From: Prevotella sp.
GTDB taxonomy: Bacteria; Bacteroidota; Bacteroidia; Bacteroidales; Bacteroidaceae
Direction: 5' to 3'
Assembly (NCBI GenBank): GCA_017469955.1
Contig: JAFUFJ010000006.1
Location: forward strand, 62,001 to 126,000
Length of the DNA: 64,000 nucleotides
Shown here: positions 18,264-28,865 of the stretch, piece after piece
How the letters are laid out: each line of letters begins with the position of its first letter
Numbering within the stretch: the first letter of the stretch is position 1
Program-made: the position numbers and the translations under genes
The notes under the pieces: model-generated
Database searches by the model: none
Told to the model about the DNA's origin: nothing
The model's input: the letters and a program-made list of their open reading frames with translations, nothing else

Positions 18264-20213
18264 ATGCAAATGAAAAGAAATGCGCTAACACTGCTATTGC
18301 TTTGTTTAACGTTGGCAATCCGTGCCATCGACCACGAGCCCTATAACCAGTCACGCATCTTTTGGGACACATCCACCCGCACGACCGTGTTCAACAGCGG
18401 CGGCTATTCGCGCATGATCCAGCTGCAAGACGGGCGTCTGATGGCCGTCACCGAGAGCGGCGGTATACAGATCACGTTCAGCAGCAACGGCGGAACGACG
18501 TGGGACAGCCCCACAAAGATAGTGAACAACCCGAGCGGCATCAGCGAATGTGTGCCCGACCTGATACAACTCTCCGACGGAACCATCATCGTGGCCTATA
18601 ACCCGCGTCCCCATTCACCCTATTCGGAAGAACGGAAATTCGGCATCCGGTGCAAGCGGTCGACCGACAACGGAAAGACCTGGAGCCAGGAAATATTCGT
18701 CAACGACGCCTCACACATCTACAATGACGGTTGCTGGGAGCCCTCAATGCTCGAGCTTCCCTCAGGCGAGCTGCAGCTGTATTTTGCCGATGAGGGTCCC
18801 TATACTTACAACAACGACCAGCGGATATCGCTCTGCAGGTCGACTGACGGCGGACTTACGTGGAGCACTCCTGAGAACATCAGCTATCGTCAGGGCTATC
18901 GCGACGGCATGCCCGTACCCGTTCTGCTACACGACGGGAAGACCATCTGCGTAGCTATCGAAGACAACGGCTGGAGCGGCTTCGGCTCTTTCATCCCGAC
19001 AACGGTGAGATGCTCGCTCAGTCGCAACTGGAAGCGCTACACAGTGGGCGGAGGAAGTGCCGATCGAGACAAAATGATCAACTACGACTATTGCCCCGTC
19101 GCCCTCGGCGGAGCTCCTTATTTACGGGTGCTTCCCTGGGGAGAGACCGTCATGTCCCATCAGTCTACCTACGGCGCAGGAGAGAATCAAATGTGGATTT
19201 ACATGGGCAACGAAGAGGCTCGCGACTTCCGTGACATGTCGAGTCCGTTCGATCTCGGATCTTCAGAGTCATGTCTTTGGAACTCAGTAGCCGTCATCGA
19301 TACCGGCGTTGTCGTAGCAGTTGCAGGCAGAAGCGGCCACGTTGAGATGGTGAAAGGCTATCCCGTACGCCGGCTTCAGGCAGCCTACGGCAGTCCGAAG
19401 GTCGACGGAACACTGTCAGTTCGCGAAGGCTACTACAAGGCAAATGCCTCGCAGATGATACTTGGAACAGTCAACGGCGTGCGGTTTACCGCCGACTTCG
19501 CCTACGACCGCGACTCGCTTTACTTCATCACTCGCGTCAGTGACCGTACTCAACTGGCACTTGGCGGATACGTAGGCGACGGCGTAACACTCTATCTTGA
19601 CTTAGACAACAGCTGCTCGCTGGCGCCCTTAGACGGGATGTACCGCCTCTTCTTCCGCCTTGACGGCACCAACCAGTTCTGGGCAGGCAATACCAGTGCG
19701 CACAACTATCGGGCTGCAACACTTGAAGGCATCAACCAGAAAGTGAGCACCAGCCGCAACTATTACACCATCGAAGCGGCCATACCATGGGCAACTCTCG
19801 GAATAGACTTCCCGCCGGTGGGCAAGATCATGCGTGCCAACGTTGAGATGCAAGACCGTCGCACGACCTCAGACAACGAGGTATACAAGGAAATGCTGCC
19901 CGACGGCGACCGCAATCAGTCGTGGACATGGATGGAGTTTGTGCTCGAAGAGAGCGAGCAGCTCGGCATCAGCAGCCCCCAAACAGTGGCAGCAGTCCCC
20001 GACTTCGACGTCGTCAGACAGGGCAATGCCCTCACGATACAGAGCCCCGCAGCCATGACAAAGGCCGTGGTCTGTGCAGCCGACGGACGCCAGCTGGCCA
20101 CGTATCAGAATCTTGGCCGGTCGTTCACACGAGGAATTGCCTACTCAGGGATGTCCGTCGTCAAAGTGACATTTGCCGGAGGAGCCACTGCATCAAGGAA
20201 AATCATCCTCTAA
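18264..20213 (+). CDS. Sialidase-fold (GH93/BNR-like) enzyme with CBM9-like domain, copy B
   Basis: 649 aa with signal peptide (LLLCLTLAIRAI). Same architecture as copy A: propeller with Asp boxes (SSNGGTTW, STDNGKTW, STDGGLTW), WEPSMLELPSGELQLYF and AIEDNGWSG motifs, then a CBM9/DOMON-like domain (TADFAYDRDSLYFITRVSD) ending SWTWMEFVLEE. Much of it aligns residue for residue with copy A, so this is a local duplication separated by the GDPD gene. A second ATG six bases downstream is an equally possible start. Enzyme class (exo-arabinanase-like) is inferred. Confidence 0.65.
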   Translation: MQMKRNALTLLLLCLTLAIRAIDHEPYNQSRIFWDTSTRTTVFNSGGYSRMIQLQDGRLMAVTESGGIQITFSSNGGTTWDSPTKIVNNPSGISECVPDLIQLSDGTIIVAYNPRPHSPYSEERKFGIRCKRSTDNGKTWSQEIFVNDASHIYNDGCWEPSMLELPSGELQLYFADEGPYTYNNDQRISLCRSTDGGLTWSTPENISYRQGYRDGMPVPVLLHDGKTICVAIEDNGWSGFGSFIPTTVRCSLSRNWKRYTVGGGSADRDKMINYDYCPVALGGAPYLRVLPWGETVMSHQSTYGAGENQMWIYMGNEEARDFRDMSSPFDLGSSESCLWNSVAVIDTGVVVAVAGRSGHVEMVKGYPVRRLQAAYGSPKVDGTLSVREGYYKANASQMILGTVNGVRFTADFAYDRDSLYFITRVSDRTQLALGGYVGDGVTLYLDLDNSCSLAPLDGMYRLFFRLDGTNQFWAGNTSAHNYRAATLEGINQKVSTSRNYYTIEAAIPWATLGIDFPPVGKIMRANVEMQDRRTTSDNEVYKEMLPDGDRNQSWTWMEFVLEESEQLGISSPQTVAAVPDFDVVRQGNALTIQSPAAMTKAVVCAADGRQLATYQNLGRSFTRGIAYSGMSVVKVTFAGGATASRKIIL

Positions 20214-20290
20214 GCAACAACAACTCGCGACAGGGAGGCTGGCACTTGACGACGGCCTCTCTGCCGTTTCACCTCAAATAATAATCTATC

Positions 20291-22240
20291 ATGAGAAAAA
20301 TAGCCTGTTTGTTCTGCTGCCTGATGACGGCCCTGTCGGTGTACGGCGAGCAGAAAGAACCCTATCAAGGATCGCGCCTTTTTTGGGATCTGGCCAGCCG
20401 GACAACCGTCTTTACCAGCGCATCCTATGCCCGAATGATACAGCTCCACGACGGAACCCTCATGGCTGTATCGGCGTCGGGAGGCAATATCGTGGCCTCA
20501 ACAAGCAGCAATCTGGGCACCTTCTGGTCGACTCCTTCCGTGCTTTTCAGACCTCCGTCGGGCTATCATTACTATGATGCCGAGCTGGTTCAGCTGTCAG
20601 ACGGCTCCATCATCGTGACCTATAACATCGGCCCCATCGAGCCTTATTCTGACGATCGCCGCTTCGGCGTGCTCTTGAACATCAGCAACGACAACGGAAA
20701 GACTTGGACAAATCCGATAAGAGTCTATACGGCTGGCACCGATTTCCATACGGGATGTTGGGAGCCTGCCATACTTGAAATGCCCTCAGGGGAGCTCCAT
20801 CTCTACGTCTCCGACGAGAGTCCCTTTCCAAACAACTATGACCAGTGCATCCAACTTGCCCGCTCTTATGACCGTGGATACACATGGACGTCGGTGGAAA
20901 CCCTGTCCTATCGTCCCGGCACTCGTGACGGAATGCCGGTGCCTTTGATAGTGGGCGACAGCATTGTGGTGACGATAGAGGACAACGGATGGCCCGGAGC
21001 ACCCAGTTTCGTACCAGTCACCATACGCTCTTCGCTGGCCGACAACTGGAAGAACATTCCAGTAGGGCCCACAAGTCGCTATCGGTCGCAGGTGATAGAC
21101 TATTCCTGGTGTGAGCATGCTTATGGCGGTGCTCCCTATATGTGCTTGCTTCCGTGGGGCGAAACCGTGCTTTCCCGGCAGTCCTACCATGAGAGCAACA
21201 ACTACGATGTGATGAACATGTATGTCTACGTCGGCGACAAAAATGCACGGCATTTCAAAAGCATGTCGCAACCTTTTCCCGACAATAAACAGACAGGAGT
21301 GTCAGTGGAATGGAACTCAATCGCTGTCATTGACACGGGCATTGTCTGCGCTCTTGGGGGTGTCGGATCAAAAGGATCGATTTCGCCACGTGTAGATATA
21401 GTGAAGGGATATCCCATACGTCAGTTTATGGCTTACTATGGCACACCGTCAGTCGATGGAACTGTCAATGTAAACGAATACCACTATCGCAGTGCCAACC
21501 AAGTGAAAATGGGTTCCAACACCATCGGTTTCGGAGCCTATGCTGACTTTTCCTATGACGAAAGGAATCTTTATTTCGTCATTCGTGTTGCCGACCGGAC
21601 GGATGCCTCTGGCCAGTCTCCGACAGATGCCGTGAGACTTCTGCTTGACGTTGTGGGGGCTTCCGACACGAAACCTGTGGAGGGAACCTACTATTTCTAT
21701 ATGAAAGCGGATGGTACTTTGTCGGCTTATCAAGGGAAAATAGCTTCATGGAAAACAATGAGTCAAACAGATGACATTGACTATCAGTTGAAAAGAACAT
21801 CGTCAAACTATACGATGGAAATCGCGATTCCTTGGCATTGCCTGGGAGAATCCGCACCTCCCATGGGAAGGAACATGCGGATGGCCGTCGAAATACAAGA
21901 CCGTAGAGGAGATGAAGTTTTGATAGAGAAAATGCCGGATGTCGTCCGTGATGAGTCTTGGACATGGATGAACTTCGTGTTGGAACCTCACGATTTGTCG
22001 GCGATTGCTTCACCGGAAACGGAAACAGTGACAGAGATATCTCGGAAAGGGGATGCCCTTCAAATGAAAAGTGACAAGGAAATACGCAGCGTAGAGCTAT
22101 GGTCGGCTGACGGAAAGCTCCTTGTTCGCAAGGAAAGAGATGTCAGAAGTCTGGATGTATCGCCCTATAAGCGACAGGTAGTATGCCTGAAAATCCTCCA
22201 TGCTGATGGCACTTGTGAGAAAAGAAAACTCTCTTTATAA
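20291..22240 (+). CDS. Sialidase-fold (GH93/BNR-like) enzyme with CBM9-like domain, copy C
   Basis: 649 aa with signal peptide (LFCCLMTALSVYG). Most divergent of the three paralogues. It keeps RLFWDLASRTTVF, SNDNGKTW, CWEPAILEMPSGELHLY and TIEDNGWPG, but the first Asp box is degraded (STSSNLGTFW). The C-terminal CBM9-like domain (GAYADFSYDERNLYFVIRV) and SWTWMNFVLE are conserved. The changed first blade may mean a different linkage or end specificity. Lies 77 bp after copy B and 31 bp before the HTCS gene, suggesting one transcript. Confidence 0.62.
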   Translation: MRKIACLFCCLMTALSVYGEQKEPYQGSRLFWDLASRTTVFTSASYARMIQLHDGTLMAVSASGGNIVASTSSNLGTFWSTPSVLFRPPSGYHYYDAELVQLSDGSIIVTYNIGPIEPYSDDRRFGVLLNISNDNGKTWTNPIRVYTAGTDFHTGCWEPAILEMPSGELHLYVSDESPFPNNYDQCIQLARSYDRGYTWTSVETLSYRPGTRDGMPVPLIVGDSIVVTIEDNGWPGAPSFVPVTIRSSLADNWKNIPVGPTSRYRSQVIDYSWCEHAYGGAPYMCLLPWGETVLSRQSYHESNNYDVMNMYVYVGDKNARHFKSMSQPFPDNKQTGVSVEWNSIAVIDTGIVCALGGVGSKGSISPRVDIVKGYPIRQFMAYYGTPSVDGTVNVNEYHYRSANQVKMGSNTIGFGAYADFSYDERNLYFVIRVADRTDASGQSPTDAVRLLLDVVGASDTKPVEGTYYFYMKADGTLSAYQGKIASWKTMSQTDDIDYQLKRTSSNYTMEIAIPWHCLGESAPPMGRNMRMAVEIQDRRGDEVLIEKMPDVVRDESWTWMNFVLEPHDLSAIASPETETVTEISRKGDALQMKSDKEIRSVELWSADGKLLVRKERDVRSLDVSPYKRQVVCLKILHADGTCEKRKLSL

Positions 22241-22271
22241 TATAATAAGGTAACCCTCGAAGCGATTGTAC

Positions 22272-25200
22272 ATGAGAAGAAACCTGTTGATATTGCTGGA
22301 ACTGTTGCTTTGCAGCCTCTCGGTAAGTGCTCTTAACTACCGCTTTCGTCACATTACAAGCGAGGACGGACTGCCTCATCAACAAGTAGAGGCGTTGGCA
22401 CAAGATGCTGATGGCAACATCTGGATAGGCACTCGCAACGGACTTGCACGCTATGACGGCTATGAAATTGTGAGCTATTATCATGAGGAAGGCAACGAGC
22501 ATTCGCTTTTCCACAACTTTATCAATAACTTGTTTGTAGACAAAGAGAATCGCGTCTGGATCTGTACACAGAACGGTTTGTGCCGATACCGCCCCGCAAC
22601 CGACGACTTCCGTTCCTATGAATTGCCACATGGAATCATATCTTCCATGGTGCAGACTGACGAGGGTCAAATCTTTTGTGGGGGAAGTTCCTTATGTGTC
22701 TACGATGAGAAATGCGACAGTTTCCTGACATATCCCTCGTTGGGGTATGGCAATATCATCGCAATGGCCGTTGACAAGCATGACCGTCTTTACGTATCAA
22801 CCAATTCGGCAATATTCTATTATGATGATGCCATGACAAAGATCACCAACCTTCCTGCTTTATGCTATGGCGACTTCATGACGGGAACCGACGACATCAT
22901 CCCCATGATTTTCGACCGAAAGGGGCGTCTTTGGGTAGGAAGAAACGGACAAGGTGTCATGTGTGTCAACCTTGACGACAACACTTCTCGCATTTATCAG
23001 CCGAGGGAAATCTCCAATGGAATAGTGCGTGTTATCACAGAAGACTCAAATGGATTTATCTGGCTGGGTACTGAAAAGGGCGTAACCTGTATCACTCCCA
23101 ACGGAGAAATAGAAGTGTTGCACCATCGTTTCGACGAGCCTGAACAGTTGAGTGACAATGCCATCTATGCCATTTTGCAGGACAGAAAGCAGAACTTATG
23201 GATCGGTTCCTATTTTGGAGGCATAGATGTCTTGCTGAATAACAACAAGCAATTCCTGTGGTCGAAGCCCGGTTATTCGGCAGAAAACATCAAAGGGAAG
23301 GTTCCGCGCATGATGGTTGAGACCGAGCCGGATGTCTTTTGGATAGCAACAGAGGATGGAGGCATCAATATTTATGATGCCAGGCAGGGTCATTTCTCTG
23401 TCTTTGAAGGTATTCCCCAATTGGGAACAAACGTTCACAGTCTTTATTATGACGCGGAGAAAAGAGAAATGTGGATAGGGTCATACCGCCAAGGTCTTTT
23501 CTGTTATGAGTTCTCTACAGGTCGTTATCGGCGATATCTGTTCTCGCACGGACTGAGTTCTAACTCTGTCTTTAGCTTTGCCCGTCAGAAAAACGGGCGC
23601 TTCTGGGTGGCTACAACACTGGGACTTTACTGGTACGATGAGGCTGCCGACCACTTTAATACGATAGGAAATCCCCTGCTTGACCGTCAATTTGTCTATA
23701 CGTTATGTGTCGATCATGAGGATAACCTGTGGGCAGGAATGAACTTGTACGGACTGTTTCGTATAGACGGAACAACAGGTGAAGTCCGAAATTGGCGTGC
23801 AAGCCAAGGAGGTTCCCTGCTGAAAGACGACTATATCACTTGCCTTTATGAGGGATCAGACCATCGCTTATGGATCGGAACCAACAACAACGGTTTGCAG
23901 TCTCTTGACATGTCAACGGGTGAAATTCGTTCGATAGAGGGAGATATGATATTGCCCAAGACAACGGTATGCAGTATCATTGAGAGTCCTGCAGGCCAGT
24001 TGTGGATCAGCACCAGCCAAGGTTTGTTCCAATATTCTTTGGCTAATCAGGCTATATTGCGATATACAACTGAGAGCGGACTGCCGACCAACCAGTTCAA
24101 CTTTTCTTCTTCGTTGCTTTCACGGGAAGGGTTGCTGCTTTTCGGGACGGTTAAAGGGCTTGTCTCCTTTCGACCTTCGCAGCTGACTTCCAACACCGGT
24201 CAGCTCGCCGTCCATTTGAAACGCCTGGTAATCAACAACCAATTGACAACGGCTTCTTGGCGCAACTCTCCTCTGAAAGGCGAGCTTGACAAAGCAGAGA
24301 CAATCGTTCTTTCCTACGACCAGGCCCGTTCTTTCAGCATCGAATATGGGGTAATTTTGCCAGGAAGTACTACTAACGTAGAGTATCAGGTGATGTTGGA
24401 AGGCATCGACAAGTCATGGCGCGACGTAGGAGCAGAACGGAAATTCATGGGATACAACCTTCCTGATGGCAGCTATTTGCTTCATATACGCGCTAATGAC
24501 AGCAGTGAAGGCTGGGATTCCTGTCCCGAAAAAACCATCAAGATTATCGTTCGTCCTCCATTCTACCGTTCTTTGTGGGCCAAACTGTTCTATGTCCTGA
24601 TGTTCTTGGGCATTGGTTATGTGGCTTATCGCATAGTGGCGGTGCGCATAAGGGAGCGCAGCATTCTGAGGGAAGCCACGATGGAAAAGCAGAAAATGGC
24701 AGAAGTCGACCGTGCAAAGTTCGACTTTTTCACCACGGTGTCTCATGAATTGAAGACACCTCTCTCGCTGATAGCGGCTCCCTTGCGCAGTATTTCCCGC
24801 GAAGAACTGAGCGCCTCCTCTCAGAAAAACCTTGATATGGCCATCAAGAACACACAGAAAATGGAAGGTCTTATCAACGAGCTTGTCACCTTCAATAAGG
24901 TCGAAACCGACAGTTTCCCCTTCTATGTCCAGAAAGGAAACCCGCTGACATTCATTGATCTGCTTGTCTCTGCCTATCAGGATATAGCAGCAGAAAAGGG
25001 ATTGACGCTCAGTTCTGACTTTGAGAATAATGGTGAAGATGTCTGGTTTTCGCCGTCCTATGTCGAGCGAATCGTTAGCAATCTGCTTTCCAATGCGCTG
25101 AAGTTCACCCCACGAGACGGACAGGTTGCGGTGAAAGCCCGCATTACATCCGTTGACGGCAGTGCGAATACTTTCCTTGCAGTCTCGGTTGCAGACACTG

Positions 25201-26294
25201 GCATCGGTATCGCAAACGAAGAGCAAGAGCGCATCTTCAACCTCTATTATCAGACCAAGCGGGGCTACAATGCCAACAATAGCGGTTGGGGCATCGGGCT
25301 CTCCTTGGTGAAAAGGCTGGCCGAAGTGCACAAGGGACGTGTCTGGGTAGACAGTGAAATAGGACATGGCAGCACCTTCCATGTGCTGCTTGATGTGTCA
25401 GAACAGGCCTTCGAACAGAACAGCCGCACTAATGAAGACAAGATCATTGTGCCCCTTAGTCAGTACCAATTCTCCAAGACGTTGATTGAAAGCGGTGCTT
25501 CAGCCAATGGCGACACTTCATCATCTTCCCAGCAAGGACGTGTCTCCATTCTCATAGCCGACGACAATCCCGACCTGCTGTCTTTCCTGCGCAACTATTT
25601 CTCCAGCCAATACAACGTCTTGACAGCCACGAACGGTCGCGATGCCCTTGACCTGACCCGTGCCGAACAGGTACAGATGGTGGTGAGTGACGTGATGATG
25701 CCCGAGATGGACGGATACGAGCTATGCCGGATATTGAAAGGCGACGTGCTCACTTCCCATATCCCTGTCATTCTTCTGACTGCCAAAACTGAGCAAGAAG
25801 ACGTGGTCAAAGGCTATGAGTGTGGTGCCGAAGCTTACGTGTCAAAACCGTTTGACCCGCAGATTCTCGACCTTCAGATGAAGAACATCCTTCAATATCA
25901 AAAGGCACGACAGAGCGAACTTGTCAACACCGACATGCCCGATATTGACTCAACTTCACTCAATGAGCTTGACAAAGGCTTCATGCATCGCATCAACGAA
26001 GTAGTCAGTGAAAACCTTTCCAACAGCGACTTCGCCATTGCCGACATCACCCAGCAGCTGGCCATCTCTCGATCACTGCTACACACGAAGATGAAGAATC
26101 TGACGGGCATTTCTATGGGCGACTACATCCGAAAGAAACGTCTTGACAAGGCTTGCCAGCTTTTACAGCAGGGCTTCAACGTCTCGGAAACGGCATATCG
26201 CACAGGATTCTCCGACCCTAACTATTTCTCCAAGACCTTTAAGAAGCACATAGGCATCAGTCCTACCGAATATATTAACGAACAAAACCAATGA
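22272..26294 (+). CDS. Hybrid two-component system regulator (HTCS), first
   Basis: 1340-aa one-protein sensor-regulator of a polysaccharide locus. Signal peptide/TM start, periplasmic Reg_prop beta-propeller blades (IWIGTRNGLARYDGYE and similar), Y_Y_Y domain (about 680-770), a TM helix (LFYVLMFLGIGYVAYRIV), histidine kinase with H825 (TVSHELKTPLSLI) and an ATPase domain (NNSGWGIGLSLVKRL). Then a receiver domain with D1140 (VVSDVMMPEMDG) and an AraC-type HTH at the C-terminus (SETAYRTGFSDPNYFSKTFKKHIG). The ATG at 22272 is preferred over a TTG two codons earlier. The stop is 4 bp before the GH43 start, so they are coupled. Predicted to activate neighbouring operons on binding an oligosaccharide. 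Confidence 0.94.
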   Translation: MRRNLLILLELLLCSLSVSALNYRFRHITSEDGLPHQQVEALAQDADGNIWIGTRNGLARYDGYEIVSYYHEEGNEHSLFHNFINNLFVDKENRVWICTQNGLCRYRPATDDFRSYELPHGIISSMVQTDEGQIFCGGSSLCVYDEKCDSFLTYPSLGYGNIIAMAVDKHDRLYVSTNSAIFYYDDAMTKITNLPALCYGDFMTGTDDIIPMIFDRKGRLWVGRNGQGVMCVNLDDNTSRIYQPREISNGIVRVITEDSNGFIWLGTEKGVTCITPNGEIEVLHHRFDEPEQLSDNAIYAILQDRKQNLWIGSYFGGIDVLLNNNKQFLWSKPGYSAENIKGKVPRMMVETEPDVFWIATEDGGINIYDARQGHFSVFEGIPQLGTNVHSLYYDAEKREMWIGSYRQGLFCYEFSTGRYRRYLFSHGLSSNSVFSFARQKNGRFWVATTLGLYWYDEAADHFNTIGNPLLDRQFVYTLCVDHEDNLWAGMNLYGLFRIDGTTGEVRNWRASQGGSLLKDDYITCLYEGSDHRLWIGTNNNGLQSLDMSTGEIRSIEGDMILPKTTVCSIIESPAGQLWISTSQGLFQYSLANQAILRYTTESGLPTNQFNFSSSLLSREGLLLFGTVKGLVSFRPSQLTSNTGQLAVHLKRLVINNQLTTASWRNSPLKGELDKAETIVLSYDQARSFSIEYGVILPGSTTNVEYQVMLEGIDKSWRDVGAERKFMGYNLPDGSYLLHIRANDSSEGWDSCPEKTIKIIVRPPFYRSLWAKLFYVLMFLGIGYVAYRIVAVRIRERSILREATMEKQKMAEVDRAKFDFFTTVSHELKTPLSLIAAPLRSISREELSASSQKNLDMAIKNTQKMEGLINELVTFNKVETDSFPFYVQKGNPLTFIDLLVSAYQDIAAEKGLTLSSDFENNGEDVWFSPSYVERIVSNLLSNALKFTPRDGQVAVKARITSVDGSANTFLAVSVADTGIGIANEEQERIFNLYYQTKRGYNANNSGWGIGLSLVKRLAEVHKGRVWVDSEIGHGSTFHVLLDVSEQAFEQNSRTNEDKIIVPLSQYQFSKTLIESGASANGDTSSSSQQGRVSILIADDNPDLLSFLRNYFSSQYNVLTATNGRDALDLTRAEQVQMVVSDVMMPEMDGYELCRILKGDVLTSHIPVILLTAKTEQEDVVKGYECGAEAYVSKPFDPQILDLQMKNILQYQKARQSELVNTDMPDIDSTSLNELDKGFMHRINEVVSENLSNSDFAIADITQQLAISRSLLHTKMKNLTGISMGDYIRKKRLDKACQLLQQGFNVSETAYRTGFSDPNYFSKTFKKHIGISPTEYINEQNQ

Positions 26295-26298
26295 TATT

Positions 26299-28713
26299 AT
26301 GAAGAAAACCCTCATCTTTCTGCTGCTATCCGTAGCAGTGTCGTCATTCTCTCAGACCTATACCAATCCTGTACTTAAGGGTGTCGCCGATGCAGGAGTC
26401 ATACGCTATGCGGGTCGGTATTATCTGGGTGGCGTGGCTACCTATGGCGACTTTTTTGTCAGTGACGACCTTGTCAACTGGGACAATCGCATCCATGTCT
26501 TCGATCTTGACAACCAATGGACCCACGGGACCGGTGCCAAGAACAACCAGGTTCATGCCGACGACATCTCATATAGCGGAGGCTTGTTCCATCTTTTGTT
26601 CTCGGTCAACTATTGGGGCAAGGACCGTCATATCGTACATATCACCCATGCCACGTCGACTTCCATCGAGGGTCCTTATCGTGAAGTGCGCGAAGACCAG
26701 TGGTTTGAGAACCGCATTGACCCGCAGGTGTTTTGCGATGAAGACGGGCGTCTCTATCTTTACATGGTGAAATTCACCGACGGCAATACCATTTGGGCAC
26801 GCCCGATGAATGCCGATTTCACCTTCTCTGGCGATGCCGTCCAGCAGTTTTCTTCCCAACAGGGCACGTGGGAGACGATGGACAACCGTGTGGCCGAAGG
26901 TCCGTTTGTCATCAAATACCACGGACGATACTACATGATGTACAATGCCAACCATACTGCTGCCGACTATGGCAACTATCGGTTGGGCATCAGCGAGGCC
27001 ACCTCTCCGATGGGCTTCAATCCCGGAAACAAGTATCCTTACCCCGTTGTCAGCCCTCAGACCGACTTCGTTGAGGACAACTATGTCGACCTTATCCGCT
27101 ATGGAGCGACAGGCTACAACGCCGTAGACCTGACCAAAGACACCATCAACTTTGAGGTAAACCGCCCCATCAGCCATTCGCTTTACCTGAAGATTGCTCA
27201 ACGCGGAGGCATCGGAATCAGCATCAACGGCCATGAGGTGGCTCTCGACCAACAGTCAGACTACAAGCTCTTGCCCGTTGACAAGAGCTGGATTCACCAG
27301 GGCGACAACCAGATTCTTGTCACACGGACGCCACAACCCGAGCGCAGATCGCTATCGACTGAGGCTGCCCGCAATCGACGGTTCTCGCGCTTAGTGGCCC
27401 TTGCTCTCTACGATATGGATATCGATATGCAGGGTGACATGTTGCTCACTCCGGGCCAGCCTAACATCGTACGCGGACCTAACGGATGGGAATGGTGGCT
27501 CGTCTACATGGCCAATCAGGGTTTCCGTCGCGACCAGTATATCGATCGCATACACTTTGTCAACGACCGTTTCACCGTCGATGGCATCACGGGCCACAAC
27601 ACTTCACGCCCGTATGCGCCAGCCAAGCCCCAGTATAGCGGCTCGACACTTTGCGACCTTCCTTTCTCCGACAGCTATCTTCTCGAAGCTACGGCCCGCA
27701 AGAAGGGCACCGACGAGCCCATGAAGGTGTGGCGAGTAGAGAAGAATCACGACCTGGTCACGGTCTGGTGCGACAATGTTCTCGTGGCCGACCATTCGGC
27801 TTCTCTTCCAAATCTGGAAGAAATCATCCGTGCGGAGGCCGACGGCTACGACATAGAATATTTCTCCTACAACGACGGATGGGATGAATATGGCACGCAC
27901 TTCAGCGGATGGTCAGGCCTTCATCCCACAGCCGAAGGCCTGCCTTTGAAGGGCGAAGTGCTGAAGGGCGACGCCGCTTCCGACTATGAATTCACAGCCA
28001 GCTTCGACAGCCGCGCCGCCTCTTCCGGCCGCTATGGGCTCTATGCTGCCTATGTTGACGCCAAGAACTATGTGAGAACCACCATCGACGCTGCCCGCCA
28101 GATGCTCGTCACTGAGCATTGTGTCAAGGGGAAGACCACCGTCGAGGAGGCTCCTCTGGCCTACACTGCCGTGCATTATCCCGACCTGAAGTATACTGAC
28201 AGCTTCGAAAAGCAATACCGTTTCGACAGCGACACTTATGTCAGCGACCTGTATCTGCCCCATCTCGATGCCGACAACGACACCTATGCCCGCTCGTTAG
28301 GCCTCTCTGAAGCGGCTCACCGGTCGTATAACGACGACATGGCCGGCCGTTTCCACATCGACTATCTTGACGGAGACACATGGCGAAAGCTCGACTACAC
28401 CATTGCAGAGAGCAGCCATCCGGCCTGGCAGCGCATCACTTTCCCCGCAGTAAGGACGCAAGCCCTGCGCTTGATCAATGCCGATCCCGAGGAGCACAGC
28501 CGTCTTGTCTATCGGGTAAAGACCACAAGGCAGTTTGAACAGATCAACCAGATACGCGTGGAGAAGCGCGGAGCTGACGTGCGTATCTTCGTGGGCAACC
28601 GCGAGATGGCCACCGTCACGATGAAGAAAGCCGTCCCTGCACGCGTAGGACTCTATGCCTCCGAGGGCGCAGAGGCCACGCTCGTCAGCGACCTTTACTA
28701 TCCAGTATACTGA
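26299..28713 (+). CDS. GH43-type glycosidase with C-terminal beta domains
   Basis: 804 aa with signal peptide (SSFSQTYTNP). The five-blade propeller of GH43 carries the three expected acids: base D31 (GVADAGVIRY), pKa modulator D141 (NRIDPQVF) and acid E200 (AEGPFVIKYHG). The propeller is interrupted or followed from about residue 275 by beta-rich modules (a small sugar-binding-like segment HSLYLKIAQRGGIGISING and a terminal jelly roll). Family activities are alpha-L-arabinofuranosidase, arabinanase, beta-xylosidase or galactosidase; the subfamily cannot be assigned by eye. Immediately follows the HTCS, and its 3' end is marked by a terminator. Confidence 0.82.
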   Translation: MKKTLIFLLLSVAVSSFSQTYTNPVLKGVADAGVIRYAGRYYLGGVATYGDFFVSDDLVNWDNRIHVFDLDNQWTHGTGAKNNQVHADDISYSGGLFHLLFSVNYWGKDRHIVHITHATSTSIEGPYREVREDQWFENRIDPQVFCDEDGRLYLYMVKFTDGNTIWARPMNADFTFSGDAVQQFSSQQGTWETMDNRVAEGPFVIKYHGRYYMMYNANHTAADYGNYRLGISEATSPMGFNPGNKYPYPVVSPQTDFVEDNYVDLIRYGATGYNAVDLTKDTINFEVNRPISHSLYLKIAQRGGIGISINGHEVALDQQSDYKLLPVDKSWIHQGDNQILVTRTPQPERRSLSTEAARNRRFSRLVALALYDMDIDMQGDMLLTPGQPNIVRGPNGWEWWLVYMANQGFRRDQYIDRIHFVNDRFTVDGITGHNTSRPYAPAKPQYSGSTLCDLPFSDSYLLEATARKKGTDEPMKVWRVEKNHDLVTVWCDNVLVADHSASLPNLEEIIRAEADGYDIEYFSYNDGWDEYGTHFSGWSGLHPTAEGLPLKGEVLKGDAASDYEFTASFDSRAASSGRYGLYAAYVDAKNYVRTTIDAARQMLVTEHCVKGKTTVEEAPLAYTAVHYPDLKYTDSFEKQYRFDSDTYVSDLYLPHLDADNDTYARSLGLSEAAHRSYNDDMAGRFHIDYLDGDTWRKLDYTIAESSHPAWQRITFPAVRTQALRLINADPEEHSRLVYRVKTTRQFEQINQIRVEKRGADVRIFVGNREMATVTMKKAVPARVGLYASEGAEATLVSDLYYPVY

Positions 28714-28762
28714 TCTCTTGCCGCTTCCTTCCGATCAGCAGCAGGCAAAGTCCCGATCGTCA

Positions 28763-28816
28763 GGCAGGCTGGCCGGCCGATTCCCTTGTGAGTCAGCCCG
28801 CCAGTCTGCCTCTTTT
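28763..28816 (+). terminator. Rho-independent terminator of the first block
   Basis: GGCAGGCTGGC at 28763-28773 pairs with GCCAGTCTGCC at 28800-28810 (11 bp with one G-U), followed by TCTTTT. About 50 bp after the GH43 stop. Confidence 0.75.
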
Positions 28817-28865
28817 CAGCCTTGACAGGCAGGATATCTCTACCGCCATCCTTCCCCTTCGTGCC

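Noticed and set aside
12587..22240. True sialidases (GH33)
   Set aside because: Asp boxes fit, but the arginine triad and the Tyr/Glu pair are not apparent. The WEP motif and locus point to GH93-like enzymes.
22266..22271. TTG start for the first HTCS
   Set aside because: ATG two codons later begins a normal signal peptide.
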